The notes under the pieces: generated by a model
Seen by the model: only the letters and a program-made list of their open reading frames with translations
What the model was told of the DNA's origin: nothing
The model's database searches: none
Assembly (NCBI GenBank): GCA_039621445.1
Contig: CP154956.1
Coordinates: forward strand, 97,716,406-97,780,405
DNA length: 64,000 nucleotides
Reading direction: 5' to 3'
From: Euglena gracilis
Taxonomy: Eukaryota; Euglenida; Euglenophyceae; Euglenales
Translations under genes and position numbers: made by a program
Shown here: piece by piece, positions 43,264 to 52,729 of the stretch
How positions within the stretch are numbered: the first letter of the stretch is position 1
How the letters are laid out: each line of letters opens with the position of its first letter

Positions 43264-46200
43264 TCAAAAACTTGTCATGGAAACATCAATGTTATGTTTC
43301 TTATTCCACAGCTTCCAATCTTGCTGGACATACCCAACAAAACTGGTTGCTGGCTCCCAAGTGTCCTCCTCGGGCCCATACCCTTTCCAGCGGACCTTCC
43401 AAAGGTGCATACCTTTGTCGATTTTGTGATCGATAATTTTATCGACTACAAAGTCGTCCGTCTCAGGTAATCTGGAACGGGGTTTGAAGTGCAAACACGG
43501 GATGGGTTTCCCATCCGGTGGCGACAGGTATGGTTTGAAGTCGTCCATATGAACGTCCTCAACACCATTCGGTAATGCAACCTTGTAACGCCCGCTGGTA
43601 CCTAGTCTTTCTAGGATTTCACAGGGGCCGAGCCAGAGGGGGTCCAGCTTGGAAGACTGCATGCGAGTACGGCTATTCCGTACCCACACGCGGTCACCGG
43701 GACTGTAAACAGGTGACTTGAAATTCTGCAAAAACGATTTCCGTTTTGCTGCATGAATATCAGTCACGCGCTTCTGGACTGCAGAACGTAGATTTTCTAC
43801 TTCCGCAAACCAGGTCTCGCAACTGACACTCGTTCGGGCGGGTCTCTCCGAAGGGACATCCCCTATGGCCGGAGGGTCCCGTCCGAAAACTAATTTATAG
43901 GGGGAGTGAGGTAAAACCAACCCTGGTAGGGTATTGATATAAAACAAAGACCATGGTAGAACTGATATCCAGTTGCTGCGCGAGTCAGCCAGTGAAAGGC
44001 GAAGCATATTCACGACGGATTTCACGGCTGCCTCGGCTCTACCATTGCCTTTGGGTCGGTATATAATGGAAAAATGTTGCTCGATTCCGAGTAAACCGCA
44101 CAAAGTGGTGAAAAACCTTGAAGAAATCAAATGGTCTTGATCACTCACAATTTCATTCGGTAAACCCATCAAGCAAATGCATTTCTCCAAAAATATAGTT
44201 GCCAAACTTTGGGCAGTCAACCCTGACTTCTGGCATGGAATGGCTACAATGTACCCACTCAGCCTGCAGACGACAACAAAAACGTAATCGTAAATTTTGT
44301 CGTCTGTTCCTTTGCACGGTTCCAATTCCAGAAAATCCATGCAGAGGGATGTAAAAATGTCAGGGGGTACGGGGAAAAAGTCCATCGTACCAGGGGGGGT
44401 ACCTCTGCGGGGTTTTACCGCTTGACAAATTTGACACCGTTGCGCTATTCGCAAACAGCGTGAGTAAAGCTCTTTCTCGCTCAGGGTTGTACAGTACCTG
44501 CGGCCCACCAACGAAAGAAGTTTGGGGGCCCCAGGGTGACCATGGTTGTGATAACACAAAATCACATCATCAACCAGGTCCTGGGGGATACAATATTTGT
44601 AACCCGATTCATTGCGAAAAACCAACCGTAAAGGTGAAAGAGTGTAATTGTCCAGCACTTCGCCATTACGAAGTCTGGTGACAATGGTGTCATACACCGG
44701 ATCACGACTATAATCCCATTCGCGAAAGAACAGTGGAGAAGGGGACTCCGTGCGCGTAATACGCCGGGGCCCGGACGTGCTTCCACGTCGGCGCCTTCCT
44801 CGCACTGGTGCGACCAGGAATAGTTGTGAAACGGGAAAAGAATCCAAAAGATTGTCCGCAGCGTCGTTTCGACGTGCGTAGTCGTCAGCTTCCTGACTTC
44901 CATGAAAAGTCGCGTCTCCCTCATCCGGGTTCCCAGGGTAATACCAAGGGGCCCGACTGAGCGGATCCGCTACTTTTTGTGTGTGTCCAGGGGTATAGAT
45001 AACCACAAGGTTGAATTGACTCAAGAACTCATGCCATCTGCATCGCCTTCCGACCGATGACATGGCCTTGTTCAAATCCTCGGTGTACCAGTGTTGGAGA
45101 CTCTCATGGTCGGTCTTGACGAGGATCTGGACGAGGCTGCTGGCTACCCAGCTTCGGAATTTCTGGAGTATAAGCACGATTGCGTAGGTTTCCTTCTCGC
45201 GTATACTCCATTTGACTTGACCTTTTCCATCGTCGCCCTGTAACTTTCTGCTGAAGAAAGCCACAGGTCGGAGCTCATTCGCCGCATTATGCTGGCTAAG
45301 AACTCCGCCAACAGCGTAATCGCTGCTGTCGACTTCCAACACGTATGGTTTGTATGGGTCCGCGATTTCGAGGACAACATTCTCCAAAAGCAAAACCTTG
45401 ATTTTCTCAAGGGCCTCGCGCATTTGGTCATCCCAAATGACTTTGGTGTTGTCAACAGCCCGGTTTTTGAGCTGTTTGGTGAGGGGCACCGCGATTTTCG
45501 CGAAGTCCTTCATATAAATCGCGTAGTATTGGGCTAATCCCAAAAATCCTTTGAGGTGAGTAATCGTTTTGATTACCTCAGGGGTCCATTTCTTAATGGC
45601 TTCGAGTTTACTCGGAGCGGCTTTCCGCTGTCCATTGCTGAGGATGTGACAACAAAATTTTATAAGTATCCGAAACAAATGCATTTTCGCGCCTTTCGCG
45701 AAAAGCACATGTTTTTGAAAAGCGGTTAATACCGCGCAAACATGGTGGAAGTGTGTGACGAGGATATCCTCGCTCGATTTTGTGGATGGTGGTGGTGTTC
45801 CCACCAGCACATCATCAATGTACACAATGGCAAACGGTAAATCGCGTAGAACCCATTGTATCATGCGCTGAAACATGGCTGGGCCATTCTTAACACCCAT
45901 GGGGAGTACCGTCCATTGGTACACACCCTTGGATGTCACGAATGCCGTGTATGGTTGGGAGTCAGGGTGTAAGTGCATTTGGTGAAAACCGTCCTCCAGA
46001 TCGAAAATTGACCACAACCGGTTTTCCGATTGTTTGGTGATCAAATCCTCGATCAGGGGGAGCGGGAAGGGATCATCCCTTGTTTGGGAGTTCAGGTACC
46101 GGTAATCCAGCACCAGCCTCCATTTCTTCTGACCTGAGGGGTCTGGGGGTTTAGGAACAACAAATGCCTGGGATGTCCACTCGCTTTTCGAGGGTACTAT

Positions 46201-48318
46201 CCACTTGCGCTGAATAAGCTTCTCAATCATTTCATTGAGAGCTTGTTCGCGTTCTCCCGAACAACGAAAAAATTTCCGGTGCATTGGCTTGGCTCCATCC
46301 TTAAGCTCGATCTTACAAACACCGAACGGACCGCGTATCGCGGGGTCGATGTCGCACGCGTATACTGGATTTTCCAGCACACCGTGGAATTCGCGGGTAA
46401 TCCGCGAACAGAATTCGGCTGACTTAGGATGCTGACCTGCACTCTCGATGACTGCGGAAACCGCCAGGGTATCCCTGGGGCTACCGAGCTTCCTCGGCAC
46501 CGCAAATTCGGACATTCCGAATGCATCGAAGAAACATACGCGAAAAATGATTTCTTGCAAGGGTGGTAATATTTTACCACAAAAATCCTCAAAAATCGGT
46601 ACATTAGTGGGTAAATCCCACCAATGAAAACATACATACGATAGTTGGGTGAACCATTCCGCTTCCGGAATGATGGGTATGAGAATAACTCCACGGGCTT
46701 CATCCCGCAGAATTTTCTCAACCGCACATTCGATAAGTTTTGGGGGAGGGTGCATCCATAACACCGTATCACCCCAAAATTTATCAAATGCGTTGGAGTG
46801 TTGTGACCAATGACGTGGCAAACGGGCATGTGCATTGGATGAGAAGGCATCGATTTCCAATGCCAAATCAAAAGAATCAGCCAATGTCGCGATTTTGGAA
46901 AACCATCGTTCCAAAATGCGATATTGACCAAAATTGAAAGCATTCCATACGCGTTTCGCGTATTCATGCACCCGATTTTCGGGTTGAAGGGTAGAAACAC
47001 AATGAATGGATCCACAAACATGCGGGTTGTCTTCCACTACCTCAAGGGGTAATCCCAAGGGAGTTTGGACAGGTTGGGGGTTTCCCCATTCCGCATCAAA
47101 TCCGTACCAAGGGTGATCGCGATTGTAATTAGGAATCGCGCTTTTCGCGGTTCCGAACAACGAGGCTAATCCGCGTTGTTGGAGTACTCGGTGTATTTCC
47201 GCGCATTGCGGGCTACAACCAAGTGTATCATGGCGTGTGGATTCCGTTTTCGGAATTGCGATTAGTGTCGGATTTTGAACTAAACATCCACAATCGAAAT
47301 CCGATTGGGTGGAAATTCTCCTGCAGTGCACACATTGGAAGGAAGTGTGATGGTGTGACGGGTGTGCGTGAAAGTGGGTGTCGATGGCATTAGCCGGGGA
47401 GTCTTGTACAGGTGTGCCTGGATTCGGCACAACTGGTGGGAAACGGAGTGGTGGTGTAGCTGGGCGACTACTCGACACCGTACGTACTGCAGGCCTTTGG
47501 GCTTTCGTCTTGTAACCCAGTGGAACGGCGGGGGTACCGCTACTCGCTTGCCCTGCCTCATGTGGAACGCATGTTGGTGTGTCATTGGGCAGGGGGGAGG
47601 CTTTCTCCGTACCCCGGGTGTGGAAAACGGTTGTTGGTGTGGTGGGTAACGGTGTTGCCATTGTGGATAACGGTGTGGGCAAAGCGGTGGTCATCATAGT
47701 GGATGACAACGGTGATGGTGGTTTGGGTGTCAATGAAGTGGTGAGTGCTGTGCGCAAACCGTGGGAGTGGCAATCCACAACCAATCGGTACTGGCGTAAA
47801 AATGGGTATCCCAAAATTACGTCAGACCCGTGAATTCCGGACTCGTAACCCCAAATATTGGTGAAATGTTGTACTTGTGGGGGTTGTGAGTGATGTTTCG
47901 GAATGATGGGCAAGAGTATCTCGAGCACACATCCCAAATCACCACCACACATGGGGGTGTTATCCGCGGTTGTAATTTTGATCGGTTTCTTGGCGCTTAC
48001 CAAGAGCGGGGTCGGTATCAACCCCAACCGAAAGAGCAGTGCAATGCGACAACCAGTGTCAATGAGAATTTTGACTTTGGTGGAGAAATTTTGGATGCGG
48101 ATTTCCGCTTGGACGAGTAATTCCATTGGTGGTACGCAAAGTGAAGGGTCTGGCGGAAATACGTTTGCATGCCAGCTCTCCCATGAACCCTTTCCTACTT
48201 TGCTCAGCATTCCGAGCGGAAATGTGGAGTGTGGGGTAGGGGACCCGAAATAATTCCGGGTACTGACCGTGAAGGCGGATGGGCAGGGGGGGTAAGGTTG
48301 ATCAGGTCTTACCTCCAT
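43264..48318 (-). CDS. pol: Element B Pol polyprotein (PR-MT-RT-RH-IN-chromodomain)
   Basis: 1684 codons from the first ATG; the frame is open back to the UAG at 48364-48366. Retropepsin D87-T-G (ILIDTGCRIALLF). Methyltransferase-like domain at about 488-560 (IDAFSSNAHARLP, LWMHPPPKLIE, GVILIPIIPEAEW). RT at about 690-900 with FAIVYIDDVLVG (Y833-I-D-D). RNase H from D997 (LEVDSSDYAVGG). Integrase with an HHCC region at about 1251-1297 and D1328, D1393, E1429, the canonical D-x64-D-x35-E. Chromodomain at about 1622-1675 (KIIDHKIDKGMHLWKVRWKG, EEDTWEPATSFV). All catalytic residues expected for a working Ty3-type Pol are present. The domain order and chromodomain make it a chromovirus. Confidence 0.9.
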   Translation of the reverse strand: MEVRPDQPYPPCPSAFTVSTRNYFGSPTPHSTFPLGMLSKVGKGSWESWHANVFPPDPSLCVPPMELLVQAEIRIQNFSTKVKILIDTGCRIALLFRLGLIPTPLLVSAKKPIKITTADNTPMCGGDLGCVLEILLPIIPKHHSQPPQVQHFTNIWGYESGIHGSDVILGYPFLRQYRLVVDCHSHGLRTALTTSLTPKPPSPLSSTMMTTALPTPLSTMATPLPTTPTTVFHTRGTEKASPLPNDTPTCVPHEAGQASSGTPAVPLGYKTKAQRPAVRTVSSSRPATPPLRFPPVVPNPGTPVQDSPANAIDTHFHAHPSHHHTSFQCVHCRRISTQSDFDCGCLVQNPTLIAIPKTESTRHDTLGCSPQCAEIHRVLQQRGLASLFGTAKSAIPNYNRDHPWYGFDAEWGNPQPVQTPLGLPLEVVEDNPHVCGSIHCVSTLQPENRVHEYAKRVWNAFNFGQYRILERWFSKIATLADSFDLALEIDAFSSNAHARLPRHWSQHSNAFDKFWGDTVLWMHPPPKLIECAVEKILRDEARGVILIPIIPEAEWFTQLSYVCFHWWDLPTNVPIFEDFCGKILPPLQEIIFRVCFFDAFGMSEFAVPRKLGSPRDTLAVSAVIESAGQHPKSAEFCSRITREFHGVLENPVYACDIDPAIRGPFGVCKIELKDGAKPMHRKFFRCSGEREQALNEMIEKLIQRKWIVPSKSEWTSQAFVVPKPPDPSGQKKWRLVLDYRYLNSQTRDDPFPLPLIEDLITKQSENRLWSIFDLEDGFHQMHLHPDSQPYTAFVTSKGVYQWTVLPMGVKNGPAMFQRMIQWVLRDLPFAIVYIDDVLVGTPPPSTKSSEDILVTHFHHVCAVLTAFQKHVLFAKGAKMHLFRILIKFCCHILSNGQRKAAPSKLEAIKKWTPEVIKTITHLKGFLGLAQYYAIYMKDFAKIAVPLTKQLKNRAVDNTKVIWDDQMREALEKIKVLLLENVVLEIADPYKPYVLEVDSSDYAVGGVLSQHNAANELRPVAFFSRKLQGDDGKGQVKWSIREKETYAIVLILQKFRSWVASSLVQILVKTDHESLQHWYTEDLNKAMSSVGRRCRWHEFLSQFNLVVIYTPGHTQKVADPLSRAPWYYPGNPDEGDATFHGSQEADDYARRNDAADNLLDSFPVSQLFLVAPVRGRRRRGSTSGPRRITRTESPSPLFFREWDYSRDPVYDTIVTRLRNGEVLDNYTLSPLRLVFRNESGYKYCIPQDLVDDVILCYHNHGHPGAPKLLSLVGRRYCTTLSEKELYSRCLRIAQRCQICQAVKPRRGTPPGTMDFFPVPPDIFTSLCMDFLELEPCKGTDDKIYDYVFVVVCRLSGYIVAIPCQKSGLTAQSLATIFLEKCICLMGLPNEIVSDQDHLISSRFFTTLCGLLGIEQHFSIIYRPKGNGRAEAAVKSVVNMLRLSLADSRSNWISVLPWSLFYINTLPGLVLPHSPYKLVFGRDPPAIGDVPSERPARTSVSCETWFAEVENLRSAVQKRVTDIHAAKRKSFLQNFKSPVYSPGDRVWVRNSRTRMQSSKLDPLWLGPCEILERLGTSGRYKVALPNGVEDVHMDDFKPYLSPPDGKPIPCLHFKPRSRLPETDDFVVDKIIDHKIDKGMHLWKVRWKGYGPEEDTWEPATSFVGYVQQDWKLWNKKHNIDVSMTSF

Positions 48319-48363
48319 CTGTTCATCAGCCCAGAGGTCCGTGCCCTCGGACCTCGGGCTCCC

Positions 48364-48366
48364 CTA
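48364..48366 (-). promoter_or_regulatory. In-frame UAG between Gag and Pol
   Basis: The codons run SDLE-UAG-GSPRSEGTDLWADEQ into Pol without a frame change. Element C has the same arrangement at 28025-28027 (SDLE-UAG-GSPRSVGTDLW). The scrap at 24.98 kb has FE-UAA at the same place. Conservation of a single stop at the gag-pol border suggests stop-codon readthrough as in gammaretroviruses. This is inference; no readthrough structure was modelled. Confidence 0.65.
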
Positions 48367-48860
48367 CTCCAAGTCCGAACCGGCCGCATAGCCGGCAACG
48401 GACTTTTTGGTGGAATAGATAGAGTTTAATGAGCGCACCGCCATTCGGGCCTCATTAAATTCCCCGTCCGAGGTCTCATCCCCCTCCCTGCCCGAAGCCG
48501 GGGTGTCCTCCTCCAAACAAGATATCTTGAAACCGACCTTTTGCCGGTTGGAGGAGTAACCACGGTCATCGCGGCGCTTACCGCGATTTCCGTAGCCGGG
48601 CCGGGGGGAACGAGATCTGGGACATTTGGATGCGTGGTGATCTTTGGAACCGCAAAGTGAACAACGGGATTTGTGGCGGGATTCCGCATAACGGGGGGAA
48701 CGGTATTCCGTTTTTCCGTCAAACCGTCGTGGTGAACGGGTTTCCCGTCGACCATGACCGGTGTATCGGGACTTCCCCGTTGACTCGCGTGAAGAGGATG
48801 ATCCACTTCGCGAACGAGATCGTGAAGAATCGCGGTTGAAAAATCCCGTTTTCGGGCAGG
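48367..48860 (-). CDS. gag: Element B Gag C-terminus with second zinc knuckle
   Basis: In the frame of Pol: RDSSRSRSRSGSSSSRES, then RCSLCGSKDHHASKCPRS (Cx2Cx4Hx4C at about 48620-48665) and VGFKISCLEEDTPASGREGD, ending SDLE before the UAG. It matches element C closely. To reach this frame from the upstream Gag frame (49747) two single-base shifts are needed, one near 48960 and one near the G6 run at 48859-48864. Confidence 0.6.
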
Positions 48861-49747
48861 GGGGCCAGGTGACCGACCGCGAGAAGGACGGGTTTCCCGA
48901 CCATCACGCGATGGTGACTTGGGCCTACTGCCGCTAAAGCGGTTCTCCGAAGACCGTGAAACGCCGAGGAACCCGATCCCCGTGAGGAGGTCCAGCCCCT
49001 TGGGCTTCCAATACGCTTTCGCGCATCGGGATTCGGGCATTCCCGAGACATGTGACCAGATTTGTTGCACAAAAAGCACAGTTTATCCGTGCCCTGGTCC
49101 GAAGAACGCTGATTCCGCGTTTTCGGTCCCGTGGTGGGTGATCTTGGTGACATGGGTGATTTTTGCAATGCATTAACCGCACCCGCAGGGATTCCCGCGG
49201 TGGGATGCGTTTGGAAAGCGGACTGTATTTGTCCCAAAACTTGTGTGAGCTTGAGTTGCTTTGACACATAATTCCAACGTTGGGCAAGAGTCATCTCATG
49301 CCCTGCCAACTCCTCGCGATGGATATCCTTCACGAGGGATGGTGTGAAATGCAACAAAACCGCATCGAATTGTTCGCGCATTTGCTTCTCGCTAAGTTCA
49401 TCAACTTCGGAAGCAAGTGCTAACCATTTGGCATACCAAAGGTCAATGGATTTCCATTTGCGATCCGATGGCGCGCTTTGTCGCCACTTCTTCTCCAGGG
49501 TAATCCTGGTGACCAAACTTGAGTTGGTTGAAGCGTATTGCTCAACCAGGTCATCGAATGATACGCCATTACGTATCACCAAATTGCGTGCGCGTTCTCG
49601 CTCCTCCCTCGGTAGGCAATCGATGAATTCCATCTTGACTACCTCGGGATTCGGGTCTTGGGTGGGTCCCTTTAGTGCCCAATAGTACTCCCAGTCCCGA
49701 AAAAATTGTCTCCATGTGGTTGGATCCCCGTCCCATTGGGGCTTCAC
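48719..49747 (-). CDS. gag: Element B Gag capsid region and first zinc knuckle
   Basis: An open frame of 342 codons beginning KPQWDGDPTTWRQFFRDWEY. A helical capsid-like region runs to SKQLKLTQVLGQIQSAFQTH, and knuckle 1 is CFLCNKSGHMSREC at about residues 222-235. Compared with element C, the protein is homologous to about residue 260 and then runs out of frame, so the last 80 residues are not real Gag. The first Met is internal; the natural N-terminus lies further upstream. Confidence 0.7.
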   Translation of the reverse strand: MKPQWDGDPTTWRQFFRDWEYYWALKGPTQDPNPEVVKMEFIDCLPREERERARNLVIRNGVSFDDLVEQYASTNSSLVTRITLEKKWRQSAPSDRKWKSIDLWYAKWLALASEVDELSEKQMREQFDAVLLHFTPSLVKDIHREELAGHEMTLAQRWNYVSKQLKLTQVLGQIQSAFQTHPTAGIPAGAVNALQKSPMSPRSPTTGPKTRNQRSSDQGTDKLCFLCNKSGHMSRECPNPDARKRIGSPRGWTSSRGSGSSAFHGLRRTALAAVGPSHHRVMVGKPVLLAVGHLAPLPENGIFQPRFFTISFAKWIILFTRVNGEVPIHRSWSTGNPFTTTV

Positions 49748-50583
49748 CTTGTTCGCGATTGCGATGGTGCCCTTGAAGTCTCTCTGAGTAACCCGCTGAC
49801 CCTCGGTGGTATTCCAGGGGTTTGGGTCAGGGTAATTCTTAACACCAAACGCGTTTCGCGGATTTTCCGCTCCATGTGTAACCCGTGCAGGATTTCCCGC
49901 ACCAAGTGTAAGGTTGGCAGGATTTTCCTGCGGGAATTGCGAAAAATGTGGTGAAATCCTCTCAGTGGGCGTGTTTCCCGCCGAAAACCCGATGGGTGGT
50001 CTGGCATTCCAGAACCCTTCGGTTGTTGGTATGATCGCGATTGCGACACATGACCAATACCAGGTGTGGGGTGTTGGCTCATTCCTCGTACAAGGTTGGA
50101 ATGTTGAATTTCTTGGTGGAGACTCGAATTTTCGAGTGGGGGGTCAATTTCCTCATCGGAAATGTCGTGCGAAGAGTGAGTTTGTGGTGTTGGCAAATGC
50201 AAAGGTGGTACAATTCGCGTTTTCGCGGGTGGTTGTACCAAATTCGCGGTGGATGTAGGGATTCCTACTCCGGAAATGGTAATTTGAGAACGCGATTCCG
50301 GGACATTTGGAATACCAACCGCAGCGCTTACCGCGGTGGATGGTGGCACAACCGGTACCGGAGTGGACATTTTATCCAAACTCGCGGACAAGTCATGCAC
50401 CGTTTCTTCCAAATGTTCCACCAACTGGAGTTGGCCGCAAATACGGTCAACCTCAGTCTCCAAATGCCTAATGCGTTTGCGGTAACGGGAAAAATCTTCC
50501 AAGTGTGGCATTTTCAGAAACCAATTGTAATTCTTGGGCAAGATTTCCTTGGGACTCCTCCACATTCCGGAGTTGACCCGCAA
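49744..50583 (-). CDS. gag: Element B Gag/ORF1 joining region
   Basis: A frame of 279 codons that spans the end of the coiled coil (FSRYRKRIRHLETEVDRICG, VEHLEETVHDLSASLDKM) and the start of the Gag equivalent of C (DISDEEIDPPLENSS, LVRGMSQHPTPGIGHVSQSR). No stop separates them, whereas C has a TAA there, so ORF1 and Gag look like one polyprotein. The frame differs from the ORFs on both sides; the shifts lie near 50500 and 49990. Confidence 0.55.
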   Translation of the reverse strand: MRVNSGMWRSPKEILPKNYNWFLKMPHLEDFSRYRKRIRHLETEVDRICGQLQLVEHLEETVHDLSASLDKMSTPVPVVPPSTAVSAAVGIPNVPESRSQITISGVGIPTSTANLVQPPAKTRIVPPLHLPTPQTHSSHDISDEEIDPPLENSSLHQEIQHSNLVRGMSQHPTPGIGHVSQSRSYQQPKGSGMPDHPSGFRRETRPLRGFHHIFRNSRRKILPTLHLVREILHGLHMERKIRETRLVLRITLTQTPGIPPRVSGLLRETSRAPSQSRTR

Positions 50584-52444
50584 GCGCTTTTACCGCATTT
50601 GAGACGGTTTGCAATTGGTGGAGTGACTTGGTGGGGGTTTCCACGGTGGTGCGCGAATTTTCCGCGGTTGGCTTTTCCAACAACGCAGAAATTCGTCCAT
50701 CCAACCGAGAAACCTCATCTTGCATGGATCGGGCATTCCGATTCACGCTTTCCTCAATTTGGAGCAAACTTGTACAAAATGCTTGCAAGGTTTCCTTGTT
50801 GTCACCAAGCACTTTGTCATAAAATGAGCGAAATTCCGGTGACTCAGATATCCGAGCACGCGAAATGGGGGGTAGTGAGCGGATTTCCGTCACTGTGGTG
50901 GACAACAAGGTGCAACGGGTTTGTAATTCCCCAATAGCGGCTTGAATACCACTAATGTCGGGAATTCGCTTGGAAAGTGCAGAAACATGCTCCTGCAAAC
51001 CGACAACGGTGGCATTAATACCGCCAATGTCCGTTTGCATTTGTTGTTGCATGAAATCCAACCGTTGTGCGCAATCCGCGATTTTCGCGTTCAAGGTGGT
51101 TAATCCATCCTGATTTGCGGCACAATGGCAGGATTTTTGCTCCAAGTGTGAAATTCGTTTCTCCAAAAGCTGGATTTGCGAACGGGGAACAAAATTTTCT
51201 TGCACTTTCGCTTGAAATTGCTTCAAGTGCTCGATTTCCGAGCCAAGATGCAAAATCCGTTGTTGGGCTTCTTGGAAAGAACTGGTAAGTGCGGCAAAAT
51301 GCTCAACCGCGACAAAGTTACCGATTTCCGGCATTTTGGGGGTGGCATTTTGCGCTTGTAACTGCTGCTGCAATTGCAGTAACATGGTTGAACAGGATTC
51401 CAATTGGGCAAAAAGATGGCTCATACCATCCTGCACATGCAGAAACTTGGAATCATTCCGCGTTTCCGCTTCATGCAGCATTTCGCTGATTTGTTGGAAA
51501 TTTTGTGGAAGTTGGATGCGCAAAATACTGTCAACACTTTCTCGAAAATGCTGAAGGTCTTTCCCCGCATTTTCAAAATTGTGTTGGCAATATTTGCCGA
51601 TTTCCTGCAAATAATTCCAGCAACATTCCAGTTTGGTGTTGACAACCCTTTGATTGTCCTCATCGAACTGCAAAACTTTGTTGAGCATGGTTGCGCATTC
51701 CGCAACGCATTGGTGGACATGCAAAATTTGCTTGCTAAGCGGGTGATCCGCTGGGAGTTGACCGAGAATTCGGTAAACATCACCGGGGGTGAGGTTATCC
51801 CTCAAATCTTCCTCATAGTCCTCCACAATGGAAACGGCACCAGAGATTTCCGGCACCACCAGACGCATATCTGGGTTCCATGGCAATGCAGGGAAAACCG
51901 CAGCTTCCGCGGGTAATCCCGGCAAAGCGTGAAATGGTGTGGGGGGTGGTAATTGAGGGGGGGGTTGGAAAAAACACGGTGTTTCCACCGAGTTGCACTC
52001 CAAAAGGCCCACCGGTGCTTCCACCGGGGATCTTTTGGGTGTGAACAGAGCAAAGGGCAAATACCCCTCACTTTGTTCATGGGTAACATGAGTAACCAAG
52101 TGTGAGGGTGCAAGGGGTTCATCCCCTCGCCGCATCAATGATGGGTGAATCGGGATGGAGGAAGGCATTTTGCCACCTACATCCCGCACAATCAATGACA
52201 ATGATGATGAAGAGGGTTCATTACCCCCATGCAATAATAAAGGCGTTTCGCCTTTTGACAATGACAAATGAGTCAAATTGCCTTCTTCTTGCTTGGGGGG
52301 TCGGGAATTGGAACTTGTTTCATTCAAACCGTTCCAATCCCCGCAATCTTCATCACAATTGCTCAATGAACTCATCAACAAGTCATAATCAAATTTGGGG
52401 TTGGGGCTTGTGCTCTGCATCTTTTGAGATGGGTAAAAAGGCAA
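50468..52444 (-). CDS. Element B ORF1: coiled-coil Gag extension (658 codons)
   Basis: Starts MPFYPSQKMQSTSPNPKFDY about 275 bp after the primer site. Residues 1-150 are Ser/Pro-rich; ETPCFFQPPPQLPPPTP and PWNPDMRLVVPEISGAV (about 155-205) are conserved in C. From about residue 230 to the end it is long heptad-repeat coiled coil (AHLFAQLESCSTMLLQLQQQ-type segments, RISHLEQKSCHCAANQDGL). No catalytic motif. It is probably a structural extension of Gag, analogous in position only to the extra ORF1 of Ogre-type plant elements. Confidence 0.7.
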   Translation of the reverse strand: MPFYPSQKMQSTSPNPKFDYDLLMSSLSNCDEDCGDWNGLNETSSNSRPPKQEEGNLTHLSLSKGETPLLLHGGNEPSSSSLSLIVRDVGGKMPSSIPIHPSLMRRGDEPLAPSHLVTHVTHEQSEGYLPFALFTPKRSPVEAPVGLLECNSVETPCFFQPPPQLPPPTPFHALPGLPAEAAVFPALPWNPDMRLVVPEISGAVSIVEDYEEDLRDNLTPGDVYRILGQLPADHPLSKQILHVHQCVAECATMLNKVLQFDEDNQRVVNTKLECCWNYLQEIGKYCQHNFENAGKDLQHFRESVDSILRIQLPQNFQQISEMLHEAETRNDSKFLHVQDGMSHLFAQLESCSTMLLQLQQQLQAQNATPKMPEIGNFVAVEHFAALTSSFQEAQQRILHLGSEIEHLKQFQAKVQENFVPRSQIQLLEKRISHLEQKSCHCAANQDGLTTLNAKIADCAQRLDFMQQQMQTDIGGINATVVGLQEHVSALSKRIPDISGIQAAIGELQTRCTLLSTTVTEIRSLPPISRARISESPEFRSFYDKVLGDNKETLQAFCTSLLQIEESVNRNARSMQDEVSRLDGRISALLEKPTAENSRTTVETPTKSLHQLQTVSNAVKALAGQLRNVEESQGNLAQELQLVSENATLGRFFPLPQTH

Positions 52445-52720
52445 AAACCCAAAAATTCACACAAATAAGCAGAGAAACAGGGACCAGAAAGGTTGTATCG
52501 GCGATTACCGAACAGAGCCTTCTGAGACCTGTATCCTTGCTTAAAGGTTGGCTAGGGGCCAGGAACAGTACTTTCACCGTGTTTCACGGCTCAGTACGAT
52601 CCTCACCACCAGTCACCACAGAGTTTCTCTGTGTGGAACGTCTGTGTAGGTTCGTTGCCTAAATCTGCTACCAAGTGTATTACCTGGTAGCCTTTCTTCC
52701 TGTAGGATCTTTGACCTATT
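52445..52720 (-). other. Element B leader
   Basis: About 275 bp between the primer site and ORF1 with no ORF of note; expected to hold packaging signals, none of which I can identify. Confidence 0.5.
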
Positions 52721-52729
52721 CTGCTACCA
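52721..52729 (-). other. Element B primer binding site
   Basis: TGGTAGCAG on the minus strand begins directly after the LTR end (...GTACACT). It is consistent with priming by initiator-Met tRNA and identical to the sites in A and C. Confidence 0.7.
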
